From NCBI GenBank assembly GCA_019722365.1, contig JADFUC010001644.1, positions 434,001 through 498,000 of the forward strand: a stretch of 64,000 bases of DNA, given 5' to 3'. The position numbers and the translations under genes are program-made. Below the pieces are notes generated by a model, which saw only the letters and a program-made list of their open reading frames with translations, had not been told where the DNA came from and ran no database searches. The DNA is from Lithospermum erythrorhizon. Taxonomy: Eukaryota > Streptophyta > Magnoliopsida > Boraginales > Boraginaceae. Below are positions 12,490 through 30,437 of this stretch, one piece after another (the stretch's first letter is position 1; every line of letters starts with the position of its first letter).

Positions 12490-13400
12490 TTGACAACTGT
12501 GAATATATCCGCAATCGGAGTGGGTTCATCAGCACATTCTGAATGAACTAGTTACTCTCTAATAGTTTTAAGATCTTTCAGTAGTAACTTGGTTCAATTG
12601 TTTTAAGATATCATTGTACATGTGCAAAGAACAATTTCAGGATTTGTTTGCTATTGCTTCATGTTTCAGCAATAACACGTTCTCATAGAATTTGTTGTTT
12701 AATTATACAAAATCAAATTATCTTCTACGACGTTGATGCTAGATAAGCTCGAAGCTTGCGACTTTATTTGATGCGAACGAGAACAGAGAAAAACAAAGGT
12801 ACATATAAGTTAGAAGCACTTTAATATTGCTGCAGATTCCATGTATTGAAGGTTAATGGCATCAATTAGGAGTAGAAGTGATTGAACAATTGCATACAAT
12901 TCATTTTAAGTTCTCTAAATTTTTGAAAACATAAAAGGTATTATCCCATTGAATGGGATACAACGTTTTTAATCGGTTCTGTATTGAATTAAATTATTTT
13001 AGTTAAGCAATGAAGCTAAATCTTGATTAAGTATAGTTTCAGATCTGATAGCACATTCGGTTTATTTAACTTTTAGATTCGTTTGTAGTATAAATAATTT
13101 AGCGTATTTAGATTGGTGCATGTATTGAAAGTCTTGCTACGTGATAAATGCAGATTTGAAGCTTGATTGTGCAGATGTAACTTTGGTGGGCAGCCTCTTT
13201 CGAATTACTTCAATTGTAATTTTGTCTAAGCTAAATTAATTGTTTAAGGGAGGCACTTGTTTGGAGGGGGAATCCGGGGCTCCAATATGATTTCAGCTTT
13301 TTAATTTATCAAACTTTTTTAGTACCAAGTTTCCAATTTAAGCACTAAACATGTTTTACATTTCGCATTCTTTTAGCGCGCGTTATTTGGAGGGAGCTAA

Positions 13401-13703
<303 letters not shown>

Positions 13704-13821
13704 ACTATTGTTCCACTTGCTTATTGGAATTCTATAACATATTTGGAAAATTCATGACCAAGTTTGTATAAAACAGCCAGACTATTAATACAAAATTCCA
13801 GTGAAAACCAAAATGTACTAG

Positions 13822-14298
13822 GCAGACTCATATCATGAACCAAAACTCCGTTCGGTAGTCCACGACGTCCTCACCCTCCCCATGCCCACCATCGCAGCTG
13901 TCACCGGGCACGCCTCGGCCGGCGGGATGGCGTTAGTCCTCTGTCATGATTACGTCATCATGAGGAGGGATAGGGGGTTTTTGTACATGAGTGAGATGGA
14001 TATTGGGATGATTATTCCTAGTTGGTTCGTGTGTTTGATCAAGAGTAAAGTTGGGTCGCCTAAGGGGTGGCGGGAGGTGGTGATGGTGGCGGCGAAGGTG
14101 ACGGCGGAGAGGGGAGTGGAGCTGGGGATTGTGGATAAGGCGGTGGACGGGGCGGCGGAGACGGTGGAGGCGGCGGTGGAGATGGCGGAGAAGTTGATTA
14201 CGAGGAAATGGGATGGACACGTGTACGCTGATAATAGGAAGGTTGTGTTTGCTGAGGTGTTGAGATCATTGGATAATAAAGTCAAGTCAAGATTATGA
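13822..14298 (+). pseudogene. Peroxisomal enoyl-CoA delta isomerase (ECI-like), 5'-truncated
   Basis: Enoyl-CoA isomerases move double bonds during beta-oxidation of unsaturated fatty acids. The frame opens after a stop at 13819 and reads ADSYHEPKLRSVV, then LPMPTIAAVTGHASAGGMA (the crotonase oxyanion-hole region), MRRDRGFLYMSEMDIG, and ends LDNKVKSRL. The final SRL is a valid PTS1 peroxisome signal. Only about 159 of roughly 240 residues remain; the N-terminal third, with the start, is missing. An internal ATG at 13882 would give 138 residues. The stretch is clearly GC-richer than its surroundings, as this gene family often is. The C-terminal two-thirds has no frameshift, so the truncation is recent or the piece is still constrained. 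I judge it a fragment. Confidence 0.8.
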
Positions 14299-15225
14299 GA
14301 ATGTTGAATATGTAAGAGAGTTGATATTGTTTTACTTGAACACTCGTATGATAAAATCACATTTGAATGTTGTATACCTTGTATTATGTAAAACTCTAAA
14401 TTAGTTTTAATGAAAATGTATCGTTTGTTGTATTCAATTTATTGTAATAAAACAGATCATCTTTGATGATTCGTTACACATTATGTCTTGGAGTACAAGC
14501 GTCGAATTATTGGCCCAGACATGGGATGCCATATCTTTGGTATCATGCTTATAGGAAATAATGATGTTAACATATAAAGCTAAATCAACGTTATAATTAT
14601 TCTAACTAAATCATAGAAATGAAGAACTTGAAGCTATCGTATCATCTCTCTTCTCTTCTGCAAGTAAGTCCTCGTGTTTTTTAGGGCGGTTTTTGATGAG
14701 GTGAATATAGGTGAGTGAAAACTATAAATTAAACTCAAGCTTTAGTTGAATCAAGTTCGATGTGAATGGTTTAAAATATTATTTATATTAAATTACTTGA
14801 ATAGAGTTCGAGATGAATGTTTAAAATATTGTTTGTGTAGATGAACTATGGTGAAATAGGCTAAAAATACTTGTCGACTCAAAATAAATCTGAATTGAGT
14901 CGAGCTAAATGTTTAACTCTATTAAAGTAGATAGTTGAATATAAAAAATGGAACTCAAAGAGGTTTAAGTTGAAAATTGAAATAGATTTACCTAATTTCA
15001 CCTCAATCCAAATGATAATGTCAAAAGTAACAAACTTTGTAGCTTTTATTTGCATGCACTGATGCACAACTTTAATTTGAATTATAATTAATGTGTTAAT
15101 AGTAACATTTATAAATTACTTTCACCATATTTAAGTCCTTATGTAAAATGGATCGTCGTCCTTTTGATATTGTTTATGGTTGTGTTTAATATATTTTGCT
15201 CATATGCTACTTCATCGAATTAACG
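14299..15225. other. Spacer between gene fragments
   Basis: AT-rich DNA without a recognised gene. Small direct similarities (aatattattt-tagaatcgagttcgatgtgaatg-like pieces at about 14750 and 14800) suggest local duplication. Confidence 0.4.
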
Positions 15226-16844
15226 GGAAAATATTATGCAACAACTGCGCCAAATGACTCAGCAGTCATACTGCAAGCTCCTCGTCGTAATCTTGAGTGC
15301 ATCTACCCCCGAAAATTGCTTCTTACTTCTATTGTCAATGCTTTGATTAGTAAGCGTTTCAAAGATGCATTACTAATGGTAAGGCAGCACAGAATCGATT
15401 TCAATATCATTGTTGACTATTGTGGTTGGAAAGCTTTTCTTCCTTCTGCTGCAGAGTTTGTCAAGCAGGTGAACAATTTAAGTTATATAACTGAATTTGT
15501 GTGCTCTATAAGGAATGAAAATATCTTCGATTCACTGTACAAGAGCTATAGATCTTTGCTGATTTTAGAAGACTCCAAAGATGTTGCAAATCGGGAATTG
15601 GATGGTACAAATGATCTTAATAAAGTTACGTCTGTGCTTCTGGCCGTACGTAAGGCCCTCGAAGAGGAAGTTGCTGAAAGTCTTGGAAGAGAACTTTGCA
15701 TTTTGACCACTTTAGCCCGGAGTGATCCCCCAGCTCTAGAAAAAGCTTTGAAAAGGATAAAAATGATTCGTGAGATGGAATTATCGAGCTCTGATAATGC
15801 AAAGAGAAAACATTTTCCTTCTGTTGAAGAATCTCTGAAACACCTCTTGTGGTTGTCCGACTCTGTGGCTGTCTTTGAAGCAGCATTAGGTCTATACGAT
15901 CTGTTTTACTGGTTCTGCTTTATATTCTTATATCATCATGATTATTCCTTTTTTATACTGATCAAAATCTAACAGCTATTCTGTTTGAAACCTGATGTGA
16001 TTTGTCCTTATGATGTTGTACTACTATAAGAGTTACACCTCTAAGCAGAGAAATTATGAAAGTTATGGCACTTAGTCTTTTGTCCATCCACATAAGTAGT
16101 GTTTTCTTGGTATACATCTCACTCAAGAATCTTGATTGGTTTTGATTTGGACACTTTCTTAAGCATGCTTTTGTGATGCTTGGCCATTGCAGACTTGATA
16201 AATTACTTCAAAGTAGATAATTGGACATTCTTCTTTATTGAGACCTTAATTCAATAAGTATTGTATGTGCTTTGTAGAAAGATTTATGTTGCATTTGAAT
16301 TGCATGAGCAGATCAAGAAAGGGTTCTACTGCTTCCATTAGTTCAACTGCCTCGACGAAAGCGAGGGACATGAGGCGACAACGGAAAAAGGGGAAAATTC
16401 GAGCTGGCAGGTATTTTTAAAACTTCAAATATATATATTTTTTGTTTTCAATGTATAATCGTTACTTCATGAGCTGATTGGCACATTTCCATTCAGTCCT
16501 GATGAAGTGCTTTAGTCCGAGCACTTGAAGGGAATGTAGCAGCTGGAGCCAAGGGTGAGCTTAAGTCTCTGTTGACATGTCTTGTAATGCTGGGAAAGGA
16601 AGACTCTCTGTTGACATGTCTTGTAATGCAAGGAAAGAAAGGAGAAGACACTTCTTCAAGGAAGCTGCAGCAGGTCTGTGAGAGCTTCCAACTATCACAA
16701 ATGGCTGCAATAAAATTAGCTGAAGATGCCATGCCCAGTAATACTGTTGATGAGCATGTCTATAATGTGGAGCATTACATTGCTAAGATGAGAGAAGAGC
16801 AGTGTTCGGATGCTTTCACTTGGAAGTTAAAAGTATTGGTGTGA
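15226..16844 (+). pseudogene. Elongator complex subunit 1 (ELP1/IKI3) fragments
   Basis: ELP1 is the scaffold of Elongator, which modifies wobble uridines in tRNA. Piece 1 (15226-15903) encodes about 225 residues with the family signature APRRNLECIYPRK, then MVRQHRIDFNIIVDYCGW, ELCILTTLARSDPPALEKAL and VFEAALGLYDL. Piece 2 (about 16313-16410) gives RKGSTASISSTASTKARDM, and after a short intron-like gap piece 3 (16497-16844) gives the C-terminus (KLQQVCESFQLSQMAAIKLA ... DAFTWKLKVLV). About 400 residues that should lie between pieces 1 and 2 are missing. Piece 3 has an in-frame stop and a frame change near 16514-16550. It also has a 39-base tandem duplication. The full protein is about 1,300 residues; most of its N-terminus is absent. 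This is a dead partial copy. Confidence 0.9.
16566..16643 (+). repeat. 39-base tandem duplication inside the ELP1 remnant
   Basis: tctctgttgacatgtcttgt and the bases after it occur at 16566 and again at 16605. The duplication adds 13 codons in frame (LTCLVMLGKEDSL then LTCLVMQGKKGED). The second copy has since diverged. Confidence 0.85.
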
Positions 16845-17546
16845 TGTTCAGAGTTATTATTTCTAAGTTTTACACACTTCTTTCTTTCTGTATCTTGTAT
16901 GCGAGTTTCACGGCTGGAGCACTCGACAATTTTGAAGTTCAGTGCAGTGCAGAGCATCGATCAAATCATGACGTTTCCCGCTACAATGTGGAGTGTGGTT
17001 TGTCTCTCACTGTTGGTTGTTTAACCCTCTTAGTTCTGCTAGTGTACAACCTTATTTATTTGAGGATAGAATGTATATCAAATGATTTAGTTGGTCATTG
17101 AAATCTATCGTTCTATACTAATTGCAACTTGCAAGAAGCTGACCTGAATGAGTAATGCCAGATCATGTCAAACATCTTACTACATCAGCCATGTTGATTA
17201 TTGCGCAATTCGGAAGTTTCCCAAATTTGTTTACTTAATCGTGGTTATGCAGCAACAAGAAGTGTTCTGCTGAGATCAAAATGCCTAAAATGCTGATATG
17301 ATAATAGTCGAGTATTCAGTTATTCACTTGTCGAAATGCAATAAAACGATCCCCCGTCCCGCTCTCTCTCCCTCCCTAAAAGCTATTGCAGATTATGATC
17401 TGAAACAAGAATGGTTGCTAGTTCCACATTGCATGTTATCTTGTAGAATTAATATGAAAAGTATCATTTCTCTATAAGTAAACAAGAGTTAAGAAACTGT
17501 CGAAGTCATAATTTGAGTAGGCTAGATTAAAATTCTACAAGTGAAG

Positions 17547-18080
17547 TTATGGAGGCAATTTCCTTGATAAATAGAGAGCTAATTTCTCTCTGGCAACAGA
17601 AGCAGCCTCATCAGTACAATCACTTACTTGTTGCCTGTAATTTGGGTCATGATCTTCTGAGAAATGTATTTCGTTTTGTACCTTGTCGCGTAGATCAATG
17701 AGTATATTGTGCAATATGCAGCAAACGAGTATAATTCTTGGCAAATGGTTCTTGTCAGGTCTCCACATAATTCCATCTATCATTTTCCAGGTTTGTTTTA
17801 ACTTTGCCAATGCCCTTGGCGCCACCTTGTGTGTTGCATTAAGACGTTCGTTGAAATTGCGTTGAACATTTGAAAGATCTCGTCCTTGATATGGAGTAAC
17901 AAGCCAAGGCAGAAAGGGAAATCCCGAATCACCAATTATATATGTTCGCTTTCTACCGTTCAGCGTCTTCCTTTCTTTAGCAAGTTTGCAGAAAGTTGAA
18001 CCCCCGAGAACCTGAGAATTGGTAAGACTTCCAGGCCATCCAGTTACAATATCCAGAAATCTCATTTCAGTATCCGTCTT
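17547..18080 (-). pseudogene. ALP1-like (Harbinger transposase-derived) gene, 3' part
   Basis: ALP1 and its relatives descend from PIF/Harbinger DDE nucleases but act in chromatin regulation. The frame reads TDTEMRFLDIVTGWPGSLTN, YIIGDSGFPFLPWLVTPYQG, then RALAKLKQTWKMID, MWRPDKNHLPRIILVCCILH and a Ser/Arg-rich end. The second catalytic Asp (GDSG) is present. Where active transposases have VVERAFGRLK this protein has VAPRALAKLK, so the third acidic residue is lost, as I recall for ALP1 proteins. About 172 residues from the internal Met are open. An in-frame stop lies 9 codons upstream, and no N-terminal half was found, so this is probably a truncated copy. A short working protein cannot be excluded. 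Confidence 0.72.
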
Positions 18081-19030
18081 ATGAATTTCTCATAGATTTG
18101 AGCATAAAAAAGGAGTAACGGTAGGCCATGTAAGCAATAATAGTGTACATGTCACGTTTGACTTCTTCGTTAAAGTGTGATTCCCTCAAATTTTATGGAG
18201 GCTGAATCGCGAGATGTGTCTCAAGCGATCTTGGCTTTAATCCACTTTATCACGAGATTCTACCACTAGTGACTCGAATCAACACATGAAAGCAGCTAAG
18301 TGCCGGCATTTGCGTGCCATTTCGTTTACAGTTAGGTATCTTGCCGGGACTTGACTACTTTTGTTAAATAAACCAGAGGAAGAGATGGGGATGAAAATAA
18401 GATGGAAAAAATTGCAAGGATAATTGATAATAATACTACTAATAGTATCACCCTAAGGTATCAATATCAATGGCTAATTGACTATTGATCCTTTGATCTC
18501 AACGATGTGTTTTAGCAATCACTTCAAAAATCCAGTTTTAACTCTAATTTTATCTCATTAATCTTAATTATTTTTATTTTTCTAACTTTTTACATAAAAG
18601 TTACTAGTGTAACGTATCTAATGATATTTTTTTTTTGTAAAATTCAAATTTATATTAATGAATTATTTCTGTAAAATCGTGATGGACAATTTCATTTGTT
18701 TCCATGTACCATCTCAATCTAGCTTCAATTATGACACATTAGCAACTAATCTAACATGAATAATGTCGGTTCTAAACTATAACTTGTTTATGTATTAACG
18801 AATTCATAAATACAAGATGCATTCATCAAATTATGTTTCCGCAAGAGGGAAATAAGGAAAAACTTTTCAACCAGTAAATGAAACATGTTTTGTGAGAGGT
18901 AAACATTAACTAATAACTCAATCCAACATTTATATAATCCTCAATCTGGATTAAATTTAAAAGATTCAAAACCACAGTCGATACAAGTATCAAACGACAA
19001 TTCCCCTCGGTTGAACAAACAAAATCTAAT
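18081..19030. other. Intergenic, no gene seen
   Basis: Upstream of the ALP1-like remnant. It includes a moderately GC-rich stretch (18170-18370) that may be decayed sequence of the same copy, but no frame could be followed. Confidence 0.35.
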
Positions 19031-20381
<1,351 letters not shown>

Positions 20382-20562
20382 TTCTGGTATATTAGAATTT
20401 AACCTTACCTGATAAATCAAAAAAATGTAAAAATAATTACTGATATTATATTAAAAGAATTAATAAAAACAAAAGCTAAAAGCAGTAATTTTATGTGAAT
20501 TTGACATCTTGTAGTTTGTATAGCTCACCTAGGCAAAATGGTTGAAGCAGATGCAGGTAAGG

Positions 20563-20571
20563 TTAGGGTTT
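20563..20571 (-). promoter_or_regulatory. Telo box upstream of RPL23A
   Basis: AAACCCTAA on the minus strand, about 180 bases upstream of the start codon and next to a TATATAA-like box at 20579-20587. Telo boxes are typical of plant ribosomal protein promoters. Confidence 0.65.
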
Positions 20572-20599
20572 TGACTGATTTATATAACACCATTTAATT

Positions 20600-21393
20600 A
20601 TCAGTACCTTAATTGATAATGGACTAAACTCAACATGGGCTAAATTTTCATAGGCTCGAATTCATTTGGGCTAATATCCTACAATACAAATTATACAATT
20701 GCTAGTGGACGAGCGGGTTTCGGGTTATTCAAGTATGAAACACGTTATCGGGTTGGATAATGACCGGGAGTATTGGGTAATTCGATCGTTTTATGAATTG
20801 GGTAATTATTCGGTTGTTTGAGTATAAAACAAAAGTATCAGCACGAACTCAATGGGATAGTCCGGTTATGTTTTCAATCACGCAGCTAACAAGTCAAGTT
20901 TTTAATATGCATAGAGAGAATCTATTACATTTAATCCGGTCATTACCTAGCTGTATCGAATAATAAATAGGCCATACAAACATGTTGGATTTATCGGGTT
21001 GAGTATCGGATGCAAGACGAGAGACCTATCACGTGCCACACGGGTTATATGTTACATTTGCACTTCAAAATTTGTTTGAGACTATATATGAATGTGTTTT
21101 AAAGAGTGTAAACTAAACTAAATCGAGTCTGATAATGGTACGATATATCAAGTTTGCAATGTTATCTACTCGGTTATTAATGGATCCAGCGGGTACCCAT
21201 TTTTTTTTTTAATTGAAACGATGAGCGGGTACCGATTATTAGTGCATTAGTTATTTCTTCTTTGATAGGCAATAGGTATATATCCGAAGAAAACAATACA
21301 TTAAAAAACCTTAACGTTAAATTGAGCTGGAGGTAACAATTTCAAACAATAATAATCGCATTTCAACCTTATTAAAAGGATGAAGAGAACATA
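20600..21393. other. Intergenic with cgggta-rich repeat-like DNA
   Basis: Contains many short motifs such as cgggttattc and gagcgggtac between 20700 and 21240. Similar text occurs at about 25900-26050, 32900-33300 and 53080-53540. This looks like a diverged dispersed repeat. No gene seen. Confidence 0.4.
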
Positions 21394-21693
21394 TTATAGA
21401 TAAAAAACATTACATTTATCGTCACCGCCACCATCGCCGCCGCCACTTTGATCAGACCATACATCAACAACATCATCATCTTCCATATCAAGTTCTTTTG
21501 CTGTTTGCTCTGCCTTAATCCTCTCCCCATTGTAAGTGAATCTTGCACCTTCATACTCCAAATTCACACGTTCACAATAGGCCATCATCACTCTCTTTAG
21601 TGCTATGTTACGTTTGATCCTTAGACATACATCTCGTACTCCTTCTCTTTGTATCTTTATTGTAACATGACTACTATCACCATCATCTTCCAT
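21394..21693 (-). CDS. SUMO-like protein, 99 aa, single exon
   Basis: SUMO proteins are conjugated to lysines of target proteins through a C-terminal Gly-Gly. Residues 9-80 follow the SUMO beta-grasp pattern: HVTIKIQREG, LRIKRNIALKRVMMAYCERV, RFTYNGERIKAEQTAKELDM, EDDDVVDVW. The diglycine falls at 84-85 (SDQSGGG) in place of the usual QTGG. A tail of about 14 residues (GDGGGDDKCNVFYL) follows and would need removal by a SUMO protease. The sequence is divergent. I start at MEDDGDSS, giving the usual SUMO size; the frame is open further upstream, but that part looks noncoding. Plant SUMO genes normally have introns; none is here, so a retrocopy is possible. Confidence 0.75.
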   Translation of the reverse strand: MEDDGDSSHVTIKIQREGVRDVCLRIKRNIALKRVMMAYCERVNLEYEGARFTYNGERIKAEQTAKELDMEDDDVVDVWSDQSGGGDGGGDDKCNVFYL

Positions 21694-22658
21694 TTTTTCA
21701 TCAATATTCAAGAATACTATACTTGGGATACCAAAGGATAAATATAGTGTGCATGTCATTAATGAGAAGATGTAGTTGAAACACTCTTGGGATCTCTCAA
21801 GTTGTTGGAAATTTAATCTGGGGACCTTTGGATTGCTTCCTTTGACCGTTATATGTAAGAAAAAAAGAAATAAGGGTACTACCAGGGCCTGGGGCACGGA
21901 CTTTATCAGTGATAACAATAATCTTCCTCAATATCTCAATATCTCTAAAGCACTCTTATCTAGCAGATGCATTATTTAATATAAATGCATTAACTTCTCT
22001 AACTACGTGAAAATAAGAAGTATAGATAGTATAATGTAGGCAGTTTTAATTTATTTCATTATATCAAGGCGGAGATAATAGATAATATCTACTGCTTCAC
22101 ATGAATGCTCAATTGTGTGGCTCTACTTTTGGCTTCTGGGTGAATGAACTGCCTTGACTGCCTAACACCAGTTGCTTATTAAGATTTAAGAGCATATATT
22201 AAAACTTATAGGCCTTCTCAATTAATCACTCAATTTTTTAGTTGTCATTTTTAGCATTTTGCGTGATTAAGAAAAAAGAAAAAGTAGTCAAAAAGAAATG
22301 CATTGAAAATGTAAGTGTGTCAATTTAAATAATATCATTGGTTGGTTGTTTATTTGAGAAAAATAGTAAAAAGTATATTGAAAATGTAAAAACTATTTAT
22401 TATGTTAAAATGACAGCTATAAAAAATTTTTGGTAAGCATGTTATAAAAAACGGAGGTATTTTTTATGACACTACTTCACCGGATGATAATTCGAAATGC
22501 AAAAAATAGTGAAGAACTCCCATAATCATTCATACTCCGATATTATTATAAATACTAGAAGAGGGTCTGATACAGACTTATTGATGACAAGTTACTGACA
22601 ACAAACACACAGATAGTCGACACAATCAAAGCTCATCATATAATATCCTGGGAGAGAT
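21694..22658. other. 3' flank of DHAR copy A with a MITE
   Basis: From about 22056 the DNA matches the flank of the second DHAR copy (from about 26104). A MITE at 22231-22460 breaks this similarity and is absent from the second copy. Confidence 0.55.
22231..22460. mobile_element. MITE, Stowaway-like, family member 1
   Basis: Left end ttttttagttgtcattttta and right end with gttataaaaaacggaggta form imperfect inverted ends. Inside is the core taatatcattggttggttgt, shared with the elements near 38.2, 52.3 and 59.4 kb. It is absent from the matching flank of DHAR copy B, so it was inserted or kept in one copy only. Confidence 0.5.
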
Positions 22659-25017
<2,359 letters not shown>

Positions 25018-26103
25018 TTTTTCTGGGACGAATATTTTGAGAAATTAAAGGATTCTTGTATGTTCTTCAACTACTACTAGTGTGTGACTTTATAGTCTGG
25101 GAATCGGATTTTATATTACATTCCATTGATATATTAAATGAAATAAATATATTACTCTGTAGTATACTAAATATATAAAAATGTAATAACTATATACGGA
25201 GTACTACAAATACCTTATCAATTTATTTTTAAATGGATTGTTTTTTTATTTCTTTGCATACTCAAAGTATTAAAAACTTTTTGGTTCATGATTTGAAGTT
25301 CTGAACTTAGCATTGAATTTCTATATAAAAAATCATTATTTTATTTATTCGATAGGTTATAGATTGGACTAGAACTGTGCAAATTAATTTTTCTAGAATT
25401 ATATAATTATGTAAATGCTCTAGTTAGGTGACTAGAAACTCGTATAGATCGGAGTCAAGGTCGACTCACGGCGTGGTTCATTATAAATGGAAATGGCTTG
25501 AGCCTTTGCTCACCCAAAGCAACTGTGTGACTCGATATAACTTGACTCACTTCTAAGTTCTAACAATAGGTGAAATGTCACTGAAAATGGAATACCATAC
25601 CTCGAACTTTAGGCAAGGGTCGAGCGGAAGAAGTAAAACTAGCTAGAAAGAAACTCAAAGTGAAGAAGACAAAAACATTGGTTACGAAACACATATTCAT
25701 GAAGTCGAGGTTGTAAGAAATGATGGAAAGGAGGATTTATCAATGGTGTAAAAATTGAACTTAACTAGTTCTGCAATCGAGATGTAATTAACTTATTATG
25801 CTAATCTAACTTATGTATATAAAGATACAATTATACAAAGACAAAGAAAGGTTTGGTAGTTTCCAAAGCAAATGAATAGTAAGATTATGTAACAAAAATA
25901 TTCCGAGGGGTGTACACAAATTACAAATTCGAGCCAGAATCAATCGAAACAACGAAAATAACGAATTGGTAAAAATAGGTTCGAAAAATAAAAAACCGAC
26001 TCCAAATCGGTTCGGTTTTTCCGTAGAACCGGCTGGTTAGAAGGGCGAACCCGATAATGCTAAAATAAGAAACCTATGTAGTGTTATAAGTTATTTCGAC
26101 TGT
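25018..26103. other. Promoter side of DHAR copy A
   Basis: CTTTATAG at 25088-25095 gives a TATA box (CTATAAAG) on the minus strand, 71 bases before the start codon. The stretch 25580-25905 matches 29620-30060 upstream of copy B, so the tandem duplication extends this far. 25906-26103 holds ggttcggttt-like repeat text and no gene. Confidence 0.5.
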
Positions 26104-26557
26104 TTTCATTATATCAAAGAGTAAAAAAGAATATATACCCTTTCACATAAACGCTCAACTGTGTGGCTACTTTTGGCTTCTGGGTGAATGCACGGTTTTG
26201 ATTACTTAAGAGCATATATTATGTGCCTTCTATTAAGAGAATATATCACTTGCATTCTCATTTATTTTTGTTACTACTTTATCATATGATAAGGATACAT
26301 ACGATTTGACATTTTTTACGCGTTTAGGTGAAGCTCGAGATACTTAGGCATATAGGCTATTAATGTTGATGTACCTTTTTACCAGATGATAATATGAAAT
26401 GCAAATTTTTTTGAAGAACTCCCAAAGTTCAACTCGGATATTATTATAAATATTAGAACAGGGTCTGATACAGACTTATTGATAACAAGTTACAGACAAC
26501 AAACATGACAAATAGTCGACGCAACCAAAGCTCGTCATATCATATCCTGGGAGAGAT

Positions 26558-28695
<2,138 letters not shown>

Positions 28696-29965
28696 TTTTG
28701 AGAAAGTTAAGGAATTGAAGAGTTTCTTGTATCTATTTATACTACTAGCGTGGTCCAAAGTCACAATGGTTGTAGCAAAACGTGCACCGCGTTTGTAATT
28801 TTGTAAGCCACGAGTAATTGGTTGCTATAGCATTCATGATATAATTTGTGAGGTACATTACAATATAGTTATATTGTTGAGAATTAGTCCACGAAAGTGA
28901 TATAAATATGACAAATGTTATACGTTCGTTCATGTTTTTAACATTTAAAATAGGGCAAATGTGCATCATTTGTCACTTTCGAGGACCATATTGTAACATT
29001 CGAGTCATTTTGATCTTTTTAGTGGACTAATATATAACAATGTAACGATATGAAACTAAAATGTAACTTAATTAATTATTTGATACCAAATCCACAATTA
29101 ACTACACTGTCTATAAAATATAATAAATTATCCAATCTGATAACTACGGCCCATTTACAATAAACGTGTACTGCAAAAGACATTTTCAATTTATTTTTAA
29201 ATTGGAATTATTTCTTAGGCATCCCTAAAGTATTGAAAACTTTAGATTCAGGGAAAAAAATATGGGAGAAAAGTTTCAATTTGACATTTGGATCTTTACT
29301 CGGTTAAACCAAAATTCGCATTTTATTCAAGGGACTTGGCCTATTTGAAACGTTAAACTAGACGAGGCATGGGAATGTGCTACTCTCATTTATCATGAGG
29401 GTGAATACAAAATTAAGGAATTTTTAAAAGAAACGAAATACAATTCTAAAAATAGTATTTGAAGTTTATCAAAAGTTGGAATTTAATCTTCGTTGTCGAC
29501 ATAAGTGCAAATTAGTCTTTCAAACTGGACTTAAAAAAACCTTCAGTCGTCCGCTATTTCGTTATTGGGAGTAAAATACACTGTTTTTGTCTTGATAATT
29601 CATGAAATGTAACTAGAAATGGAAAACCGTACCTTGATTTTGAGGCAAGGGTTGGGCGGAAGAAGTAAAACTAGCTACAAAGAAATTCAAAAGTGAGGAA
29701 GACAAAAACAGTGATTGTGAAACACATGCTCATGAAGTTGAGGTTGAAAGAAATGATGGAAAAGAGTACTCAAAAGAGGATTTGTCAATGGTTGTAAGAC
29801 TTTTACATTAGTTTTGTAATCGAGATGTCATTAAGCTAATCTACCTTATGTCATTAGTTTTACAGATACAAGAACAAAAGAAGTCCAACTTATATTTTGT
29901 ATCACACTATTCTATGTTACATTTCGTTGAGATCGTATCATGTGCCTTATTAAAAATAAAAAAAT

Positions 29966-30231
29966 AAAATACTTGAGATCGTAATATATCAAGTGTATAC
30001 ATAAAATTAAGCCTTTTCAAAGCAAATGAATAGTAAGATATGTGACTAAAATATAATAAAATACTTGAGATCGTAATATATCAAGTGTATACATAAAATT
30101 AAGCCTTTTCAAAGCAAATGAATAGTAAGATATGACTAAAATATAATAAATAAATACATAATATATCGAGTGTATCGTAAAATTAAGCCTTTTCAAGCAA
30201 ATGAATAATAAGATCATGTGACTAAAATATC
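29966..30231. repeat. Tandem array, about 91 bases, nearly 3 units
   Basis: Units begin at about 29966, 30056 and 30145. The first two (tacttgagatcgtaatatat ... gactaaaatataat) are almost identical. The third is partly deleted. A single diverged relative of the unit occurs upstream of DHAR copy A near 25860. Confidence 0.88.
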
Positions 30232-30437
30232 CTGCCTCGTACTTCGACAACTCGACGTAGTTGAATAAATGAAATGGATATTGCATTTTCATTTTTTTTA
30301 CTTTTGTTTTTCTCTGGATTTCAATCTCAATAAATTCTTAAAGTATTTAATTATGTGTTTGTTATTTGATGTATGAAAAAAAATCAATAAAGGGGTACTG
30401 AAAACGAGCTTTTAATTTGATACTTCAAGTAGAAAAG

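Noticed and set aside
13933..14360. Minus-strand open frames over the ECI fragment
   Set aside because: Antisense shadows of a GC-rich coding segment; His/Arg-rich composition without sense.
21694..21918. 75-residue N-terminal extension of the SUMO-like protein
   Set aside because: Hydrophobic and irregular; SUMO proteins start just before the beta-grasp domain, which fits the ATG at 21693.
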